NCBI GenBank assembly: GCA_029233925.1
Contig: JARGOX010000005.1
Location: forward strand, 248,001 to 312,000
Source of the DNA: Rhizobiaceae bacterium
GTDB lineage: Bacteria > Pseudomonadota > Alphaproteobacteria > Rhizobiales > Rhizobiaceae
DNA: 64,000 nucleotides
Direction: 5' to 3'
The translations under genes were made by a program, and so were the position numbers. The notes beneath the pieces were generated by a model. It ran no database searches and was not told where the DNA came from. It worked only from the letters and a program-made list of their open reading frames with translations. Positions within the stretch are counted from its first letter, which is position 1; every line of letters begins with the position of its first letter. This document shows, in pieces, positions 45,205 to 54,824 of this stretch.

Positions 45205-46701
45205 ATGAAGACGGGAAAACTAGGCACCATCTGGAAAAAGTTTCAGAACGACAGGAGCGGTAACTTTGCCATTACATTTGCTCTTTCCTCTGTAGCGATC
45301 CTTATGTCAGTCGGGCTGGCGGTAGACTATTCACAGTCGATCGGCAACAGAACCCGGGTCAATAATGCGCTTGATTCAGCAACCCTTGCGACGGCCAGGG
45401 CTTTATCGATCGGCGACGTGAAGGAGAAGGATGCTGAGACCTATCTGAAGGTCATATTTGCATCCAATCTGGGAATTGACAGTATCGAGGATCTAAACAA
45501 AAGCAAATACAAGGTCAAGGATGTCACTCTCAACAAAACCAAGCAAACGGTGACTGCCTCAGCAACCTACAACCAGAATATGATCTTCATGTCCATCGGG
45601 TCGGAAGAGACCCATCATGCTGTAGCGGGCATATCGGCAGCAAGCTACGGGCAATCGGAAATTGAAGTCGCCATGGTCCTGGACGTGACCGGCTCAATGG
45701 CCGGCTCGCGTATCTGGGCGCTGAAAGAGGCCGCTCAACTCGGCGTGGAACAATTGTTGGCAGTCAATACCGATGAGGATGAATATGTCCGTGTCAGCCT
45801 CGTTCCCTATAGTGATTCGGTCAATGCCGGACCGCTCGCCAAATATGTCTACCCGGACTACAACGAGGCCAAGAGCAACGCTCCGGTCTATGATCCGGAT
45901 CTCTATTCCGATACCGGTGTCGGATATGACGTGGAGCCATTCCAGGAAGATATTGAGGAATGTAATACGACATGGGTACGAACGGGCCGGGGACGATACA
46001 AACAATGGGAACAAACGACCACCTGCGGGCTGCCTTATGATTATGTTGGCAAGGACAATGGCGCCAGTGAGGATGATTGTGCAACGGATCGCAAGGCTCC
46101 CAAAAGCGGCACCTCCTTCCAGTATACGGATGCCAACCCCCTCTCTGGCATGATCAGTCGCGATTCGCGCCTTTCCAAAAATGCCTGTACCAACTCGGAA
46201 ATCGTGCTGCTGACCAGCAATGAGAGCAAACTGAAAAGTGCCATTAGCAATCTTTCGACAGGTGGTTGCACGGGTGGCCATATGGGCCTGCAATGGGCCT
46301 GGTATACGCTCTCCCACAAATGGGCGGATTTCGTGCCAAGCGAGTCGGCTCCGGGAAACAGGGACGAGAACGCCGATCTGACCAAATTCATCATTCTGAT
46401 GACGGATGGAGAGTTCAACAAAGCCTACGCCGGCACCGATTCACAGGATTCTGGTTGCAACCAGAGCTCCCTTTCTGAAACGCATACGGACTATCTGTGC
46501 GACGCGATCAAGGCTCAGAAGATCAAGATCTTCACGGTTGGTTTTCAAACCTCATGGTCTGCTGAAAAACTTTTGAAGGACTGTGCCACTCCGGATGAAG
46601 GCCAGCTGACCTATCATTATGAGCCGGATACAACAGCCGAACTGGAACAGACCTATGAGGATATTGCCAATACGATCCGTTCCTTGCGCCTGACTTTGTA
46701 A
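45205..46701 (+). CDS. TadG-like pilus assembly protein with vWA domain
   Basis: A 498-residue protein with the TadE/TadG N-terminus DRSGNFAITFALSSVAILMSVGLAVDYS, one transmembrane helix (residues ~22-40), and a von Willebrand A domain. The MIDAS motif DVTGSMAG is at residues 160-167, followed by LMTDGEFN. An insertion between residues ~250 and 300 contains several cysteines and acidic residues. TadG proteins help anchor or finish Flp/Tad pili. No other tad/cpa gene is in the window, so it is an orphan. GAAGAAAAAT precedes the start. Base composition is slightly AT-richer than its neighbours. Confidence 0.88.
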   Translation: MKTGKLGTIWKKFQNDRSGNFAITFALSSVAILMSVGLAVDYSQSIGNRTRVNNALDSATLATARALSIGDVKEKDAETYLKVIFASNLGIDSIEDLNKSKYKVKDVTLNKTKQTVTASATYNQNMIFMSIGSEETHHAVAGISAASYGQSEIEVAMVLDVTGSMAGSRIWALKEAAQLGVEQLLAVNTDEDEYVRVSLVPYSDSVNAGPLAKYVYPDYNEAKSNAPVYDPDLYSDTGVGYDVEPFQEDIEECNTTWVRTGRGRYKQWEQTTTCGLPYDYVGKDNGASEDDCATDRKAPKSGTSFQYTDANPLSGMISRDSRLSKNACTNSEIVLLTSNESKLKSAISNLSTGGCTGGHMGLQWAWYTLSHKWADFVPSESAPGNRDENADLTKFIILMTDGEFNKAYAGTDSQDSGCNQSSLSETHTDYLCDAIKAQKIKIFTVGFQTSWSAEKLLKDCATPDEGQLTYHYEPDTTAELEQTYEDIANTIRSLRLTL

Positions 46702-46722
46702 AAAGGCCAAGATTGGAATTTG

Positions 46723-46752
46723 GGCCAGTCGCTTGCTGCGGCTGGCCTTTTT
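46723..46752 (+). terminator. Intrinsic terminator after the TadG-like gene
   Basis: GGCCAGTCGC, TTGCT, GCGGCTGGCC, then TTTTT: a 10-bp stem with one T-G wobble, a 5-nt loop and an uninterrupted U-run, 22 bp after the stop codon. Confidence 0.88.
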
Positions 46753-46845
46753 GATTCAGGGCTTTACAATTTGTCTGTAGGGGCTGCATTTTAGGAAGGA
46801 CGGATAGCCGCCATCGGGCATTTGACAATTACCTTGGGAAGCATA

Positions 46846-48117
46846 ATGGGTCCTGAAAACAAAGCCGCCAACATGATCAGAACCATTGTCGGAGTTCTGG
46901 AGCCGCAATTTGCGGTCCGCCTTTGGTCGGGCGAGCGGATTGGACCCGATACGGGGCCTGTTCTTGTCATCAATGATCCCATGGCCATCCGGCGGCTGGC
47001 GCTTCAACCGAGGTTGGATTCAGTGGTTGAATTGTGGATTTCCGGTCAGGTGGATGTCGAGAATGGCTCCCTGTTCGATCTGGTCGAGAGGGGCACAAAA
47101 ACAAAACTCAAACACCGGTTGAAGGAATTGCCCAAATGGCAACTTCTGAAGGACGTGCCTTCCATATTGTTTGGCCGCCGAAGTCCGGATTCAGGCCTTG
47201 CCGGTAACAATCCTTTTGATTTCGGTTCCAGCAAAGAGGCCATTGGCCATCATTATGATGTGTCGAATGGATTTTATCGCCTCTTTCTGGATGAGGGCAT
47301 GGTCTATACGTGCGGTTATTTCAAAGATTGGGGCAACACCCTGGATCAGGCGCAGGAAGACAAGCTTGATCACATATGCCGCAAGTTGCGGCTGAAATCC
47401 GGTGAACGCCTGCTTGATATCGGCTGCGGCTGGGGATCCATGCTGATCCATGCGGCGCGCCATTATGGTGTTACCGGTTACGGTGTTTCCCTTTCCGAGG
47501 AGCAAACGGCCCTGGCGCGCGAGCGGATCAGTGCGGCCGGGCTTGATGACAAGATCAGCATTGACATCAAATCCTATGAGGACGTCACGGGAACCTTCGA
47601 CAAGATATCCTCCATCGGCATGTTCGAGCATGTCGGCAGTGTCAATTACGGGACCTATTTTTCAAAGGTCGAGCGTTTGCTGGAGCCCGGCGGGCTTTAC
47701 ATGCATCATGCGATTTCCCGTCGCGCCAAGCGCAGCAAGAAGGCATTTGGCAAAAAAAGCGCCGAACATCTGGCCCTGGTCAAATATATCTTCCCCGGTG
47801 GTGAGTTGGACCACCTTGGCATGAGTATCGAAAATCTGGAGGGATACGGTTTTGAGGTTCACGATGTGGAAAATCTGCGTGAACATTACGGTCGGACCTG
47901 CCGTCTTTGGGCCGAGCGTCTGCAGGCGCATCTCGATGAGGCGATCAGGGAGGTGGGCGCGCCAAAGGCGCGTTTATGGCTGCTTTACCTGACCGGCTGT
48001 GCGCTGGCATTTGAGCGCGGAACGGTGCAGATCAACCAGACCCTGGCAAGCAAGCGCGTTCGCGGCCCAAGTGGTCTGCCGCCAACCCGTGACGATATTT
48101 ACAGTAAGCGTAAATGA
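46846..48117 (+). CDS. Cyclopropane-fatty-acyl-phospholipid synthase
   Basis: SAM-dependent methyltransferase adding a methylene bridge to unsaturated acyl chains of membrane phospholipids. The 423-residue protein contains AIGHHYDVSNGFYRLFLDEGMVYTCGYF, the SAM motif LLDIGCGWGSMLIHAARHYG, SIGMFEHVG and FPGGELDHLG, all typical of CFA synthases and the related mycolic acid-type enzymes. ATG at 46846 follows GGGAAG and is preferred to an in-frame TTG at 46822. The gene is convergent with acsA. Confidence 0.93.
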   Translation: MGPENKAANMIRTIVGVLEPQFAVRLWSGERIGPDTGPVLVINDPMAIRRLALQPRLDSVVELWISGQVDVENGSLFDLVERGTKTKLKHRLKELPKWQLLKDVPSILFGRRSPDSGLAGNNPFDFGSSKEAIGHHYDVSNGFYRLFLDEGMVYTCGYFKDWGNTLDQAQEDKLDHICRKLRLKSGERLLDIGCGWGSMLIHAARHYGVTGYGVSLSEEQTALARERISAAGLDDKISIDIKSYEDVTGTFDKISSIGMFEHVGSVNYGTYFSKVERLLEPGGLYMHHAISRRAKRSKKAFGKKSAEHLALVKYIFPGGELDHLGMSIENLEGYGFEVHDVENLREHYGRTCRLWAERLQAHLDEAIREVGAPKARLWLLYLTGCALAFERGTVQINQTLASKRVRGPSGLPPTRDDIYSKRK

Positions 48118-48119
48118 TC

Positions 48120-48140
48120 AAGGGGGCAGCGTGCCCCCTT
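48120..48140. terminator. Bidirectional terminator between CFA synthase and acsA
   Basis: AAGGGGGCA, GCG, TGCCCCCTT then TC: a perfect 9-bp stem with a 3-nt loop between the convergent genes, starting 3 bp after the CFA stop. Confidence 0.7.
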
Positions 48141-48175
48141 TCAAAATTCCAATAGATGAAAATCCCTGATGGATT

Positions 48176-50125
48176 CTATTTCTGATTTTGCCGGTTTTCG
48201 ACCAGATCATCAACAACGCCGGGATCTGCCAGCGTTGATGTGTCACCAAGCGCGGCGAAGTCATCCTCGGCAATTTTACGCAGGATGCGACGCATGATCT
48301 TGCCGGATCGGGTTTTCGGTAAACCGGGCGCAAACTGGATTTTGTCCGGTGAGGCGATCGGGCCGATTTCCTCCCGCACATGGGCGACCAGTTCCTTGCG
48401 CAACTCGTCACTGCCTTCCAGACCGGCCATCAGGGTCACATAGCAGTAGATGCCCTGGCCCTTGATGTCATGCGGATAGCCGACGACAGCTGCCTCGGAC
48501 ACGGCGGGATGCGATACCAGCGCCGATTCCACTTCTGCAGTGCCCATGCGGTGTCCGGACACATTGATGACATCGTCGACACGGCCGGTGATCCAGTAAT
48601 ATCCGTCTTCATCACGGCGACATCCGTCACCGGTGAAATATTTTCCCTTGTAGTTTGAAAAATAGGTCTGGATGAACCGCTCATGGTCGCCATAGACCGT
48701 TCGCATCTGACCTGGCCAGGAGTCGACGATGCACAGATTGCCTTCGGCGGCACCTTCCAGAACAATGCCTTCGGCATCGACAAGCTGCGGCTGAACGCCG
48801 AAAAACGGCCGCGTCGCCGAGCCTGCCTTGAGGTTCGTTGCGCCCGGCAACGGGGAGATCATGATCCCGCCGGTTTCGGTTTGCCACCAGGTATCGACAA
48901 TCGGGCACCGCCCTTCACCGACGATATTATAGTACCATTCCCAGGCTTCCGGGTTGATCGGTTCCCCGACTGTCCCAAGGGTTCTGAGTGAAGCGCGCGA
49001 TGTGTCGGTGACATGTTTGTCGCCGACGCCCATCAGCGCCCGGATGGCCGTTGGCGCCGTATAGAAGATATTGACTTCATGTTTGTCGACAACCTGCCAG
49101 AAGCGTCCTGCATCGGGGTAATTGGGAACGCCTTCGAACATCAAAGTTGTCGCACCATTGGCGAGCGGCCCATAGACAATATAGGAATGGCCGGTCACCC
49201 AGCCGACATCAGCCGTACACCAGTAGATGTCGCCGGGATGGTAATCGAAGACATATTCGTGGGTCATGGCGGCATAAACGAGATAGCCGCCGGTCGTGTG
49301 CAATACGCCTTTCGGTTTTCCTGTCGATCCGGACGTGTAGAGAATGAACAGCGGGTCTTCGGCGTTCATTTTTTCCGGGGGACAGTCCGGCTTTGCGCCC
49401 TGAACGGCCTCGTGATACCAGATATCCCTGTCTTCGACCCAGTCGATCTTGCCACCGGTGCGGCGCACAACCAGAACGTCGTTGACGGTGACGCCATCTT
49501 TTTTGGCAATGTCCACAGCGCGGTCGGTATTTGCCTTCAGGGGAATTTTCTTGCCACCGCGAAGACCTTCATCGGCCGTAATGATGAAGGTCGATTCACA
49601 TCCGACAATGCGCCCGGCCAGCGCATCGGGTGAAAAGCCGCCAAAAACGATGGAATGAATGGCGCCGATGCGCGCGCATGCAAGCATTGCATAGGCTGCT
49701 TCAACAATCATCGGCATGTAGATTGTGACACGGTCACCTTTTTTCACGCCCTGCTTCTTCATCACATTGGAGAGACGGCAGACCTGATCATAGAGTTCGT
49801 TATAGGTGACTTTCTTGTCATCATAGGGATTGTCACCCTCCCAGATGATGGCCACCTGGTCGCCGCGTTTCTTCAGATGGCGGTCAATGCAATTATAGGC
49901 AACATTGGTGATGCCGTCCTCAAACCATTTGATTGATACATCGCCGGAAAAGGAGGTGTTCTTGACCTTGGTATAGGGTTTGAACCAGTCTATGCGCTTG
50001 CCGTGTTTGTTCCAGAACTTGTCCGGGTTCTTTATGCTCTGCTCATACCAGTCGAGATAGGTATCATTGTCGATCAGCGCGCGTTTTTTTGCAGCCTTGA
50101 GCACCTTGTGGGTTTTTGAGAACAT
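48176..50125 (-). CDS. acsA: Acetyl-CoA synthetase
   Basis: ATP-dependent activation of acetate to acetyl-CoA through acetyl-AMP. The start at 50125 is set by AAGGAGG just upstream. The 649-residue protein has [19 protein letters not shown] (P-loop), [40 protein letters not shown] and the C-terminal [17 protein letters not shown] with the regulatory lysine. This is the canonical Acs pattern, unlike the PrpE-like protein at 7.3-9.2 kb. It is complete. Confidence 0.96.
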   Translation of the reverse strand: MFSKTHKVLKAAKKRALIDNDTYLDWYEQSIKNPDKFWNKHGKRIDWFKPYTKVKNTSFSGDVSIKWFEDGITNVAYNCIDRHLKKRGDQVAIIWEGDNPYDDKKVTYNELYDQVCRLSNVMKKQGVKKGDRVTIYMPMIVEAAYAMLACARIGAIHSIVFGGFSPDALAGRIVGCESTFIITADEGLRGGKKIPLKANTDRAVDIAKKDGVTVNDVLVVRRTGGKIDWVEDRDIWYHEAVQGAKPDCPPEKMNAEDPLFILYTSGSTGKPKGVLHTTGGYLVYAAMTHEYVFDYHPGDIYWCTADVGWVTGHSYIVYGPLANGATTLMFEGVPNYPDAGRFWQVVDKHEVNIFYTAPTAIRALMGVGDKHVTDTSRASLRTLGTVGEPINPEAWEWYYNIVGEGRCPIVDTWWQTETGGIMISPLPGATNLKAGSATRPFFGVQPQLVDAEGIVLEGAAEGNLCIVDSWPGQMRTVYGDHERFIQTYFSNYKGKYFTGDGCRRDEDGYYWITGRVDDVINVSGHRMGTAEVESALVSHPAVSEAAVVGYPHDIKGQGIYCYVTLMAGLEGSDELRKELVAHVREEIGPIASPDKIQFAPGLPKTRSGKIMRRILRKIAEDDFAALGDTSTLADPGVVDDLVENRQNQK

Positions 50126-50356
50126 GCGTTCCTCCTTCGCTTGCAATCGTACATCTGCCATTGCGGGCAATGTGTTGGCCCCTTAATAGCAGGTGTATTT
50201 GTCAGGGCAATTAGACAATGGGCTGTTATTTGGCTTGATGGTTACTTTGATTGCAATTCTTTTCAAACGGCGTTATAGAAACGGCATATTTCCCGGAAAA
50301 CATGAAAATACCCATTGCCTGCCAGACCGGAGCGGGCGGACAGGAGAAGTTTATCC

Positions 50357-51055
50357 ATGACTCAACAATTGCTTATGCCGAAAGCAACCGCTGTCTGGCT
50401 TGTTGATAATACGGCTCTGACATTTGATCAGATTGCACAATTCTGCCAATTGCATGTGCTTGAGGTCAAGGCGATTGCTGATGGAGAATCGGCGCAGGGT
50501 ATCAAGGGCCTTGATCCCATTCAAACCGGCCAGCTGGCGCGCGATGAAATCGCCAGGGCAGAGGGCGATTCGTCGCACAAGTTGAAAATGTCGACCCCCA
50601 AGGTGCATGTGCCGGAATTGAAGCGCAGAGGACCGCGCTATACGCCGGTATCCAAGCGGCAGGACAGGCCCAATGCCATTTTGTGGCTGGTGCGCAACCA
50701 TCCGGAGTTGCGTGATGCACAGATTTCGCGGCTTGTCGGCACCACCAAATCAACGATTGCACAGATTCGTGACCGCACCCACTGGAATTCCGCCAATCTG
50801 ACGCCGCTTGATCCGGTCACGCTGGGACTATGCACGCAGATTCACCTTGATATCGAGGTTGAAAAGGCTGGCAAGGATCGTCCTGACCAGGTTGTCGTGC
50901 GTGAAGACAGCACGTTGCTTCCGGCGCGTGAAACCGAGACATTCTCATTCGATACGACCATGCCATCAAAGAAGAAGGAAGATGTCATCGATGCCGATGC
51001 CGTTTTCGCCAAGCTGAATTCGCTGAAGAAGAATTCACAAGACGACGCAGAATAG
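50357..51055 (+). CDS. trcR: DUF1013 cell-cycle transcriptional regulator TrcR
   Basis: A 232-residue protein starting MTQQLLMPKATAVWLVDNTALTFDQIAQFC with central RPNAILWLVRNHPELRDAQISRLVGTTKSTIAQIRDRTHWNS, a helix-turn-helix-like segment. These are characteristic of DUF1013 proteins restricted to alphaproteobacteria, including the regulator named TrcR in Brucella and its relatives. CAGGAGAAG precedes the start, and a clear terminator follows. It is divergent from acsA. Confidence 0.93.
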   Translation: MTQQLLMPKATAVWLVDNTALTFDQIAQFCQLHVLEVKAIADGESAQGIKGLDPIQTGQLARDEIARAEGDSSHKLKMSTPKVHVPELKRRGPRYTPVSKRQDRPNAILWLVRNHPELRDAQISRLVGTTKSTIAQIRDRTHWNSANLTPLDPVTLGLCTQIHLDIEVEKAGKDRPDQVVVREDSTLLPARETETFSFDTTMPSKKKEDVIDADAVFAKLNSLKKNSQDDAE

Positions 51056-51075
51056 GCTTTGCATATTCTACAATG

Positions 51076-51116
51076 AAAAAACCGCGCTATCGCAGGATGG
51101 CGCGGTTTTTCTTTTT
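51076..51116 (+). terminator. Intrinsic terminator after trcR
   Basis: AAAAAACCGCGC and GCGCGGTTTTT form an 11-bp stem with a 12-nt loop, followed by CTTTTT, 21 bp after the trcR stop. Confidence 0.9.
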
Positions 51117-51365
51117 AAGTGCCTATCCATTTAATGTCATTAAACCTTTGATGTTGCAACCTATCCTTGATTTGTTTTTAAGATCCGCGTTGTAAAAATT
51201 GCACGTTCTGGCAGCGTCTTGACATAGGTCACCAATAGCCATTTGCATGATTTTGCAATATATTTAGATGCCCTCTATTTTTATTGTGTTGCGGCTTTTT
51301 ACAATTTTTGGTTACATAATACTATTGCGTTTTGATTTACTGCGATTCTTTACGTTGTTGGGGGT
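51117..51365. other. AT-rich intergenic region upstream of the RDD gene
   Basis: About 250 bp markedly AT-richer than average. It holds a perfect 15-nt palindrome TTTAATGTCATTAAA (51130-51144) and a small inverted repeat TTGCA-N6-TGCAA (51243-51258), possible operator sites for unidentified regulators. No ORF with a ribosome-binding site was seen. Confidence 0.5.
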
Positions 51366-52256
51366 ATGATGGTTGAACAACGTTTTTTCTGGCGTAGAGC
51401 GGTTGCATTTATAATTGATCTGCTGCTTTTGGGGCTGATTGTCACTGTGTTTGCTGCTTTGCTGAACATATTTGCGGGTACAAATATAGTTGCACCTGGT
51501 TTGATAAAATCCAGTCGTTGTGTTGAGGCGGAACATTTTTCTGCAGAAAAAATGAACACGTTTTTTCCTCTTGTCGAGAATTCAGAACATTTTCAGCGTC
51601 AGTGCGAGATAACGCATTTTTTCGTCACATCCTATCGGGTTGCTGTCGTTGGAATGATCGTTAAGAATGGGGATTCCAGTTTTTCGCGACACGTCAGTTA
51701 TGGCGTGGACCCTGCGGGCAATCCAACGCGTATTTTTGATCTGGGGAACTTTATTTACTTCTTTGCTCCTTTTCTCTTTGCTTATGGACTCTACCGTAGA
51801 AAAGCGACCTGGGGTAAGTCTTTGATGTCTGTTTGTGTCGTTGACGAACGCAAGAATGCGCCTACTTTCAAGAATGCACTGACACGTGAAGGAGTGAAGT
51901 TTGCACCACTGATTTTGTTCAGCCTGTATAATATTTATATGCAGCTTGCCGTTCAAAGCGACGCTGCGACAAGCGATGCGGTTGTTGAGCAGTTGGTGGA
52001 TATGTTGCGCACTTTATTGGGTACATCACAACAAAATACGTGGATACTGATTGCTGCTTCAGTGGTATTTGGTGTCGTGGCTCTTTGGTTCTATTTTGGC
52101 TCATTTATTCGTTGGAATGGACAAGCCTATTGGGACCGCCTAACGGGTTTATATGTTATGCGCAAAGATCAGCCATTCCCTCAACAGACTGGTGCTACCG
52201 CGGTCAACCTGTCTGATCAAAACCCTTCATCGGAAGAGGTTGAAGCTGATAAATGA
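51366..52256 (+). CDS. RDD family membrane protein
   Basis: A 296-residue protein with an RDD domain beginning RRAVAFIIDLLLLGLIVTVFAALLNIFAG (the conserved R...D in helix 1). A large extracytoplasmic stretch with two cysteines (residues ~50-80) follows, then helices around residues 126-143, 176-194 and 226-246, ending FIRWNGQAYWDRLTGLYVMRKDQP. RDD proteins are thought to be ion/proton antiporters or envelope-associated membrane proteins; the function here is unknown. The gene and its upstream region are clearly AT-richer than neighbours and may be acquired. Start could be the adjacent ATG at 51369 (GGGGG upstream). Confidence 0.85.
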   Translation: MMVEQRFFWRRAVAFIIDLLLLGLIVTVFAALLNIFAGTNIVAPGLIKSSRCVEAEHFSAEKMNTFFPLVENSEHFQRQCEITHFFVTSYRVAVVGMIVKNGDSSFSRHVSYGVDPAGNPTRIFDLGNFIYFFAPFLFAYGLYRRKATWGKSLMSVCVVDERKNAPTFKNALTREGVKFAPLILFSLYNIYMQLAVQSDAATSDAVVEQLVDMLRTLLGTSQQNTWILIAASVVFGVVALWFYFGSFIRWNGQAYWDRLTGLYVMRKDQPFPQQTGATAVNLSDQNPSSEEVEADK

Positions 52257-52425
52257 CTTGCTCCTTCAGGCATCGCATCAGATGAGTGGTACGTTGGTGC
52301 AGCATATTTAAATTTCGGGCCAAACCGGGGTGTTTTCAATCAGATAGTTATGCTGCCACGTGGTTGACGGAGTATTGCCTGTTAAATGTCCTTGACTCTG
52401 AAACCTGTTTTTGGAATCTATATCG

Positions 52426-52440
52426 GAACAAAAAGGGAAC
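52426..52440 (+). promoter_or_regulatory. Alphaproteobacterial SOS (LexA) box upstream of imuA
   Basis: GAAC-AAAAAGG-GAAC exactly fits the direct-repeat GAAC-N7-GAAC recognised by alphaproteobacterial LexA. It ends 10 bp before the imuA start at 52451. A TTGACT -35-like element lies at 52392-52397. Confidence 0.88.
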
Positions 52441-52450
52441 ATACAGGCAA

Positions 52451-53299
52451 ATGCAAGGTAATAATGCGCATCGGCAAATGGAAGCATTGCAGGAAGCTGT
52501 CGCGAAGGTTGACGGACGCCATGCTTCCTTTGCGCGGCGCGCCCGATCGCGCGGGCACAATGATGGCAGCATTGTTGATTTTGACATTGCTGCCATAGAC
52601 GGTGTTTTTAAAGGCGGTTTTCCGGCTTTTGCCCTGCATGAGGTGCGCTGTTCGCTGACCCGTGACATTGGTGCGGCGACGGGATTTCTGGCGGGCCTTC
52701 TGGCCGGATGCATGCAGCAGCGACAGGGCCGGATTGTCTGGATCTGCGATCCGGCCTGCCGTTTGGATGGTGGGCAGCTTTTCCCTGCCGGGCTTGCCAT
52801 GTTCGGGCTTGATCCGGCGCGCCTTGTCGTGGTGCAGCCGGTCGATTTGAAAGCCGCTCTGTGGGCCAGTGACGAGGCGGCAAAATGCCAGGAACTTGCG
52901 GGGGTTATCTTCCAGGTGAAGGGCAATCCACGCAACTTTGACATGACGGCGACACGACGCCTGATGCTCAAGGCACAACAAAACGGGCAATTCATCGCCA
53001 TTCTGCGGCAGGGTGGTGAGGAGGAGGCCAATGCGGCGGCAACACGCTGGCATGTGCGTGCACAGCCATCCATGGTCGATCCGGATATTCAAAGGGGCAT
53101 CGGGCTTTTGCAGCTGAACCTTGTCCTTGAACGCAACCGCCATGGTCAAACGGGGCACTGGACCATTGCATGGAACCAGAAAACACACGGTTTTGAACAT
53201 GCCCCAACGCATTATGTCGATCGCCCTGCCCTGTCTTCCGACCGATCGGATGGCGCGCCGCAAATGGGGCAAGTCATGGCGTTTGAACGGGCGTCCTGA
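52451..53299 (+). CDS. imuA: SOS mutagenesis accessory protein ImuA
   Basis: RecA-like-fold protein of 282 residues required, with ImuB and DnaE2, for SOS-induced translesion synthesis. FALHEVRCSLTRDIGAATGFLAGLLAG and IVWICDPACRLDGGQLFPAGLAMFGLDPARLVVVQP are typical. The start at 52451 is 10 bp after the LexA box; MEALQEAV at 52481 is an alternative. It is the first gene of the operon, and its 3' end overlaps imuB by 101 bp. Confidence 0.9.
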   Translation: MQGNNAHRQMEALQEAVAKVDGRHASFARRARSRGHNDGSIVDFDIAAIDGVFKGGFPAFALHEVRCSLTRDIGAATGFLAGLLAGCMQQRQGRIVWICDPACRLDGGQLFPAGLAMFGLDPARLVVVQPVDLKAALWASDEAAKCQELAGVIFQVKGNPRNFDMTATRRLMLKAQQNGQFIAILRQGGEEEANAAATRWHVRAQPSMVDPDIQRGIGLLQLNLVLERNRHGQTGHWTIAWNQKTHGFEHAPTHYVDRPALSSDRSDGAPQMGQVMAFERAS

Positions 53300-54824
53300 C
53301 GCACCGCCCATTGTTGCCATTGCAAAGGTCAAGAATGCCATGCGGCTTGTCGCGGTGGATGCATGCGGCCGTGAAGCAGGTCTGCGCATGGACCAGACAT
53401 TGAGCGATGCGCGGGCTCTGTTTCCGGATCTGGATGTTTTTGATCACGATCCGGCGGCGGACGCTGTTTTGCTATCGGCCATTGCCGCCTGGTGTGATCG
53501 CTATACGCCGCTGGTGGCGCTGGACCGGTCTTGCCAGAGCGATGGCAGTGCTGCTGCGGTCCATTGCGCGGGGCTTTTGCTGGACATTACCGGCTGCTCA
53601 CATCTTTTTGGCGGCGAGGAAGCCATGCTGCTTGACGTGGTTGGCAGATTGCGGGCTGCCGGCCTGATGGCCAGCGCTGCCATTGCCGACACGCCGGGCG
53701 CGGCCTGGGCATTTGCCCGTTACAGCGACCGGCAGATCATCACGTCCGGCGATCACCAAAGGCAATTGCTGGACCTGCCTCTGATCAGCCTGCGCCTTGA
53801 TCTGCCGATGCTTGATATGCTCAAGAAACTCGGATTGCGCACCATAGGCTGCATTGCCGACTTGCCGCGTGCGCCTCTTGCCGCGCGTTTTGGCAATGGC
53901 CTTCTGCAGCGCCTTGACCAGGCGCTGGGGCGGCAGGAAGAGGCGATTTCCCCGCGTCTGCCGGTCCCCGAACTGTCTTCGGAGCGGGTTTTTGCCGAAC
54001 CGATCATTCTGCAGGATGATATCGAGCGAACGGTGGGGCAGTTGGCTGGCCATCTCAGGCAGCGCTTCGACGAACGCCAGCTTGGCGCGCGCGCATTGGA
54101 ACTGAAACTGTTTCGTGTGGATGGCCATGTGGCGTGCGTGCGGGTGCGGGCGGCAAGCCCGGTCTACAGTATTGATCGCATCGTCATGCTGTTTCGCGAA
54201 CGCATAGCCGGATTCCATGATGATCTGGAAGCAGGCTTCGGGTTTGACCTTGTGCGGCTGAATGTCCTGGAAAGCGAGGCGCGGCAAAGCGAACAGGGTG
54301 AAATGACCGGCGGCTCGATGCGCGGCGAGGGTTTCAGCAACCTTGTCGACAAGCTGGGCGCGCGCCTTGGTACAGACCGGGTGCAGCGTTTTGTGGCCGC
54401 CGGCACCCATATTCCCGAGCGCAGCTTCGGGCTTTTGCCGGAAGCCTCCTGCGGTCAGAAAGATGCGGGTGCGCAGGCGGTTTTATGGCGTCAGGACAAT
54501 CACGGCCATGAGGGCGATGGGCCAGCCGTTTTGACCCGTCCTGTCATCCTGTTTGAACGGCCCGAACAGGTTGAGGCAATTGCCGAGGTGCCCGATGGCC
54601 CCCCCGTCCGGTTCCGCTGGCGGCGCACGCTCTACAGGATTGAGCGCTCGGAAGGCCCCGAACGCATTGCCTGTGAATGGTGGCGCGATGGGCGCGGTGG
54701 TTATAGCCGCGACTATTTTCGTGTCGAGGATGATCAGGGTTATCGTTTCTGGATGTTTCGTCTGGGATTGTTCGAGCGCGAGACCGGCAATCCGAAATGG
54801 TTCATGCACGGAATTTTTGCATGA
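53199..54824 (+). CDS. imuB: ImuB, Y-family-like translesion protein
   Basis: A 541-residue Y-family polymerase relative, cofactor linking DnaE2 to the clamp. From the ATG at 53199 it begins MPQRIMSIALPCLPTDR, lacking the N-terminal D-x-D of active Y polymerases, as in known ImuB. It has the palm and finger-like region with DITGCSHLFGGEEAMLLD and a C-terminal domain ending DYFRVEDDQGYRFWMFRLGLFERETGNPKWFMHGIFA, which is diagnostic. It overlaps imuA, and its stop TGA overlaps the dnaE2 ATG (ATGA). Confidence 0.93.
   Translation: MPQRIMSIALPCLPTDRMARRKWGKSWRLNGRPDAPPIVAIAKVKNAMRLVAVDACGREAGLRMDQTLSDARALFPDLDVFDHDPAADAVLLSAIAAWCDRYTPLVALDRSCQSDGSAAAVHCAGLLLDITGCSHLFGGEEAMLLDVVGRLRAAGLMASAAIADTPGAAWAFARYSDRQIITSGDHQRQLLDLPLISLRLDLPMLDMLKKLGLRTIGCIADLPRAPLAARFGNGLLQRLDQALGRQEEAISPRLPVPELSSERVFAEPIILQDDIERTVGQLAGHLRQRFDERQLGARALELKLFRVDGHVACVRVRAASPVYSIDRIVMLFRERIAGFHDDLEAGFGFDLVRLNVLESEARQSEQGEMTGGSMRGEGFSNLVDKLGARLGTDRVQRFVAAGTHIPERSFGLLPEASCGQKDAGAQAVLWRQDNHGHEGDGPAVLTRPVILFERPEQVEAIAEVPDGPPVRFRWRRTLYRIERSEGPERIACEWWRDGRGGYSRDYFRVEDDQGYRFWMFRLGLFERETGNPKWFMHGIFA

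Noticed and set aside
45039-45263. 74-codon small ORF before the TadG-like gene
   Set aside because: Overlaps the TadG start in another frame and lacks any supporting signal.
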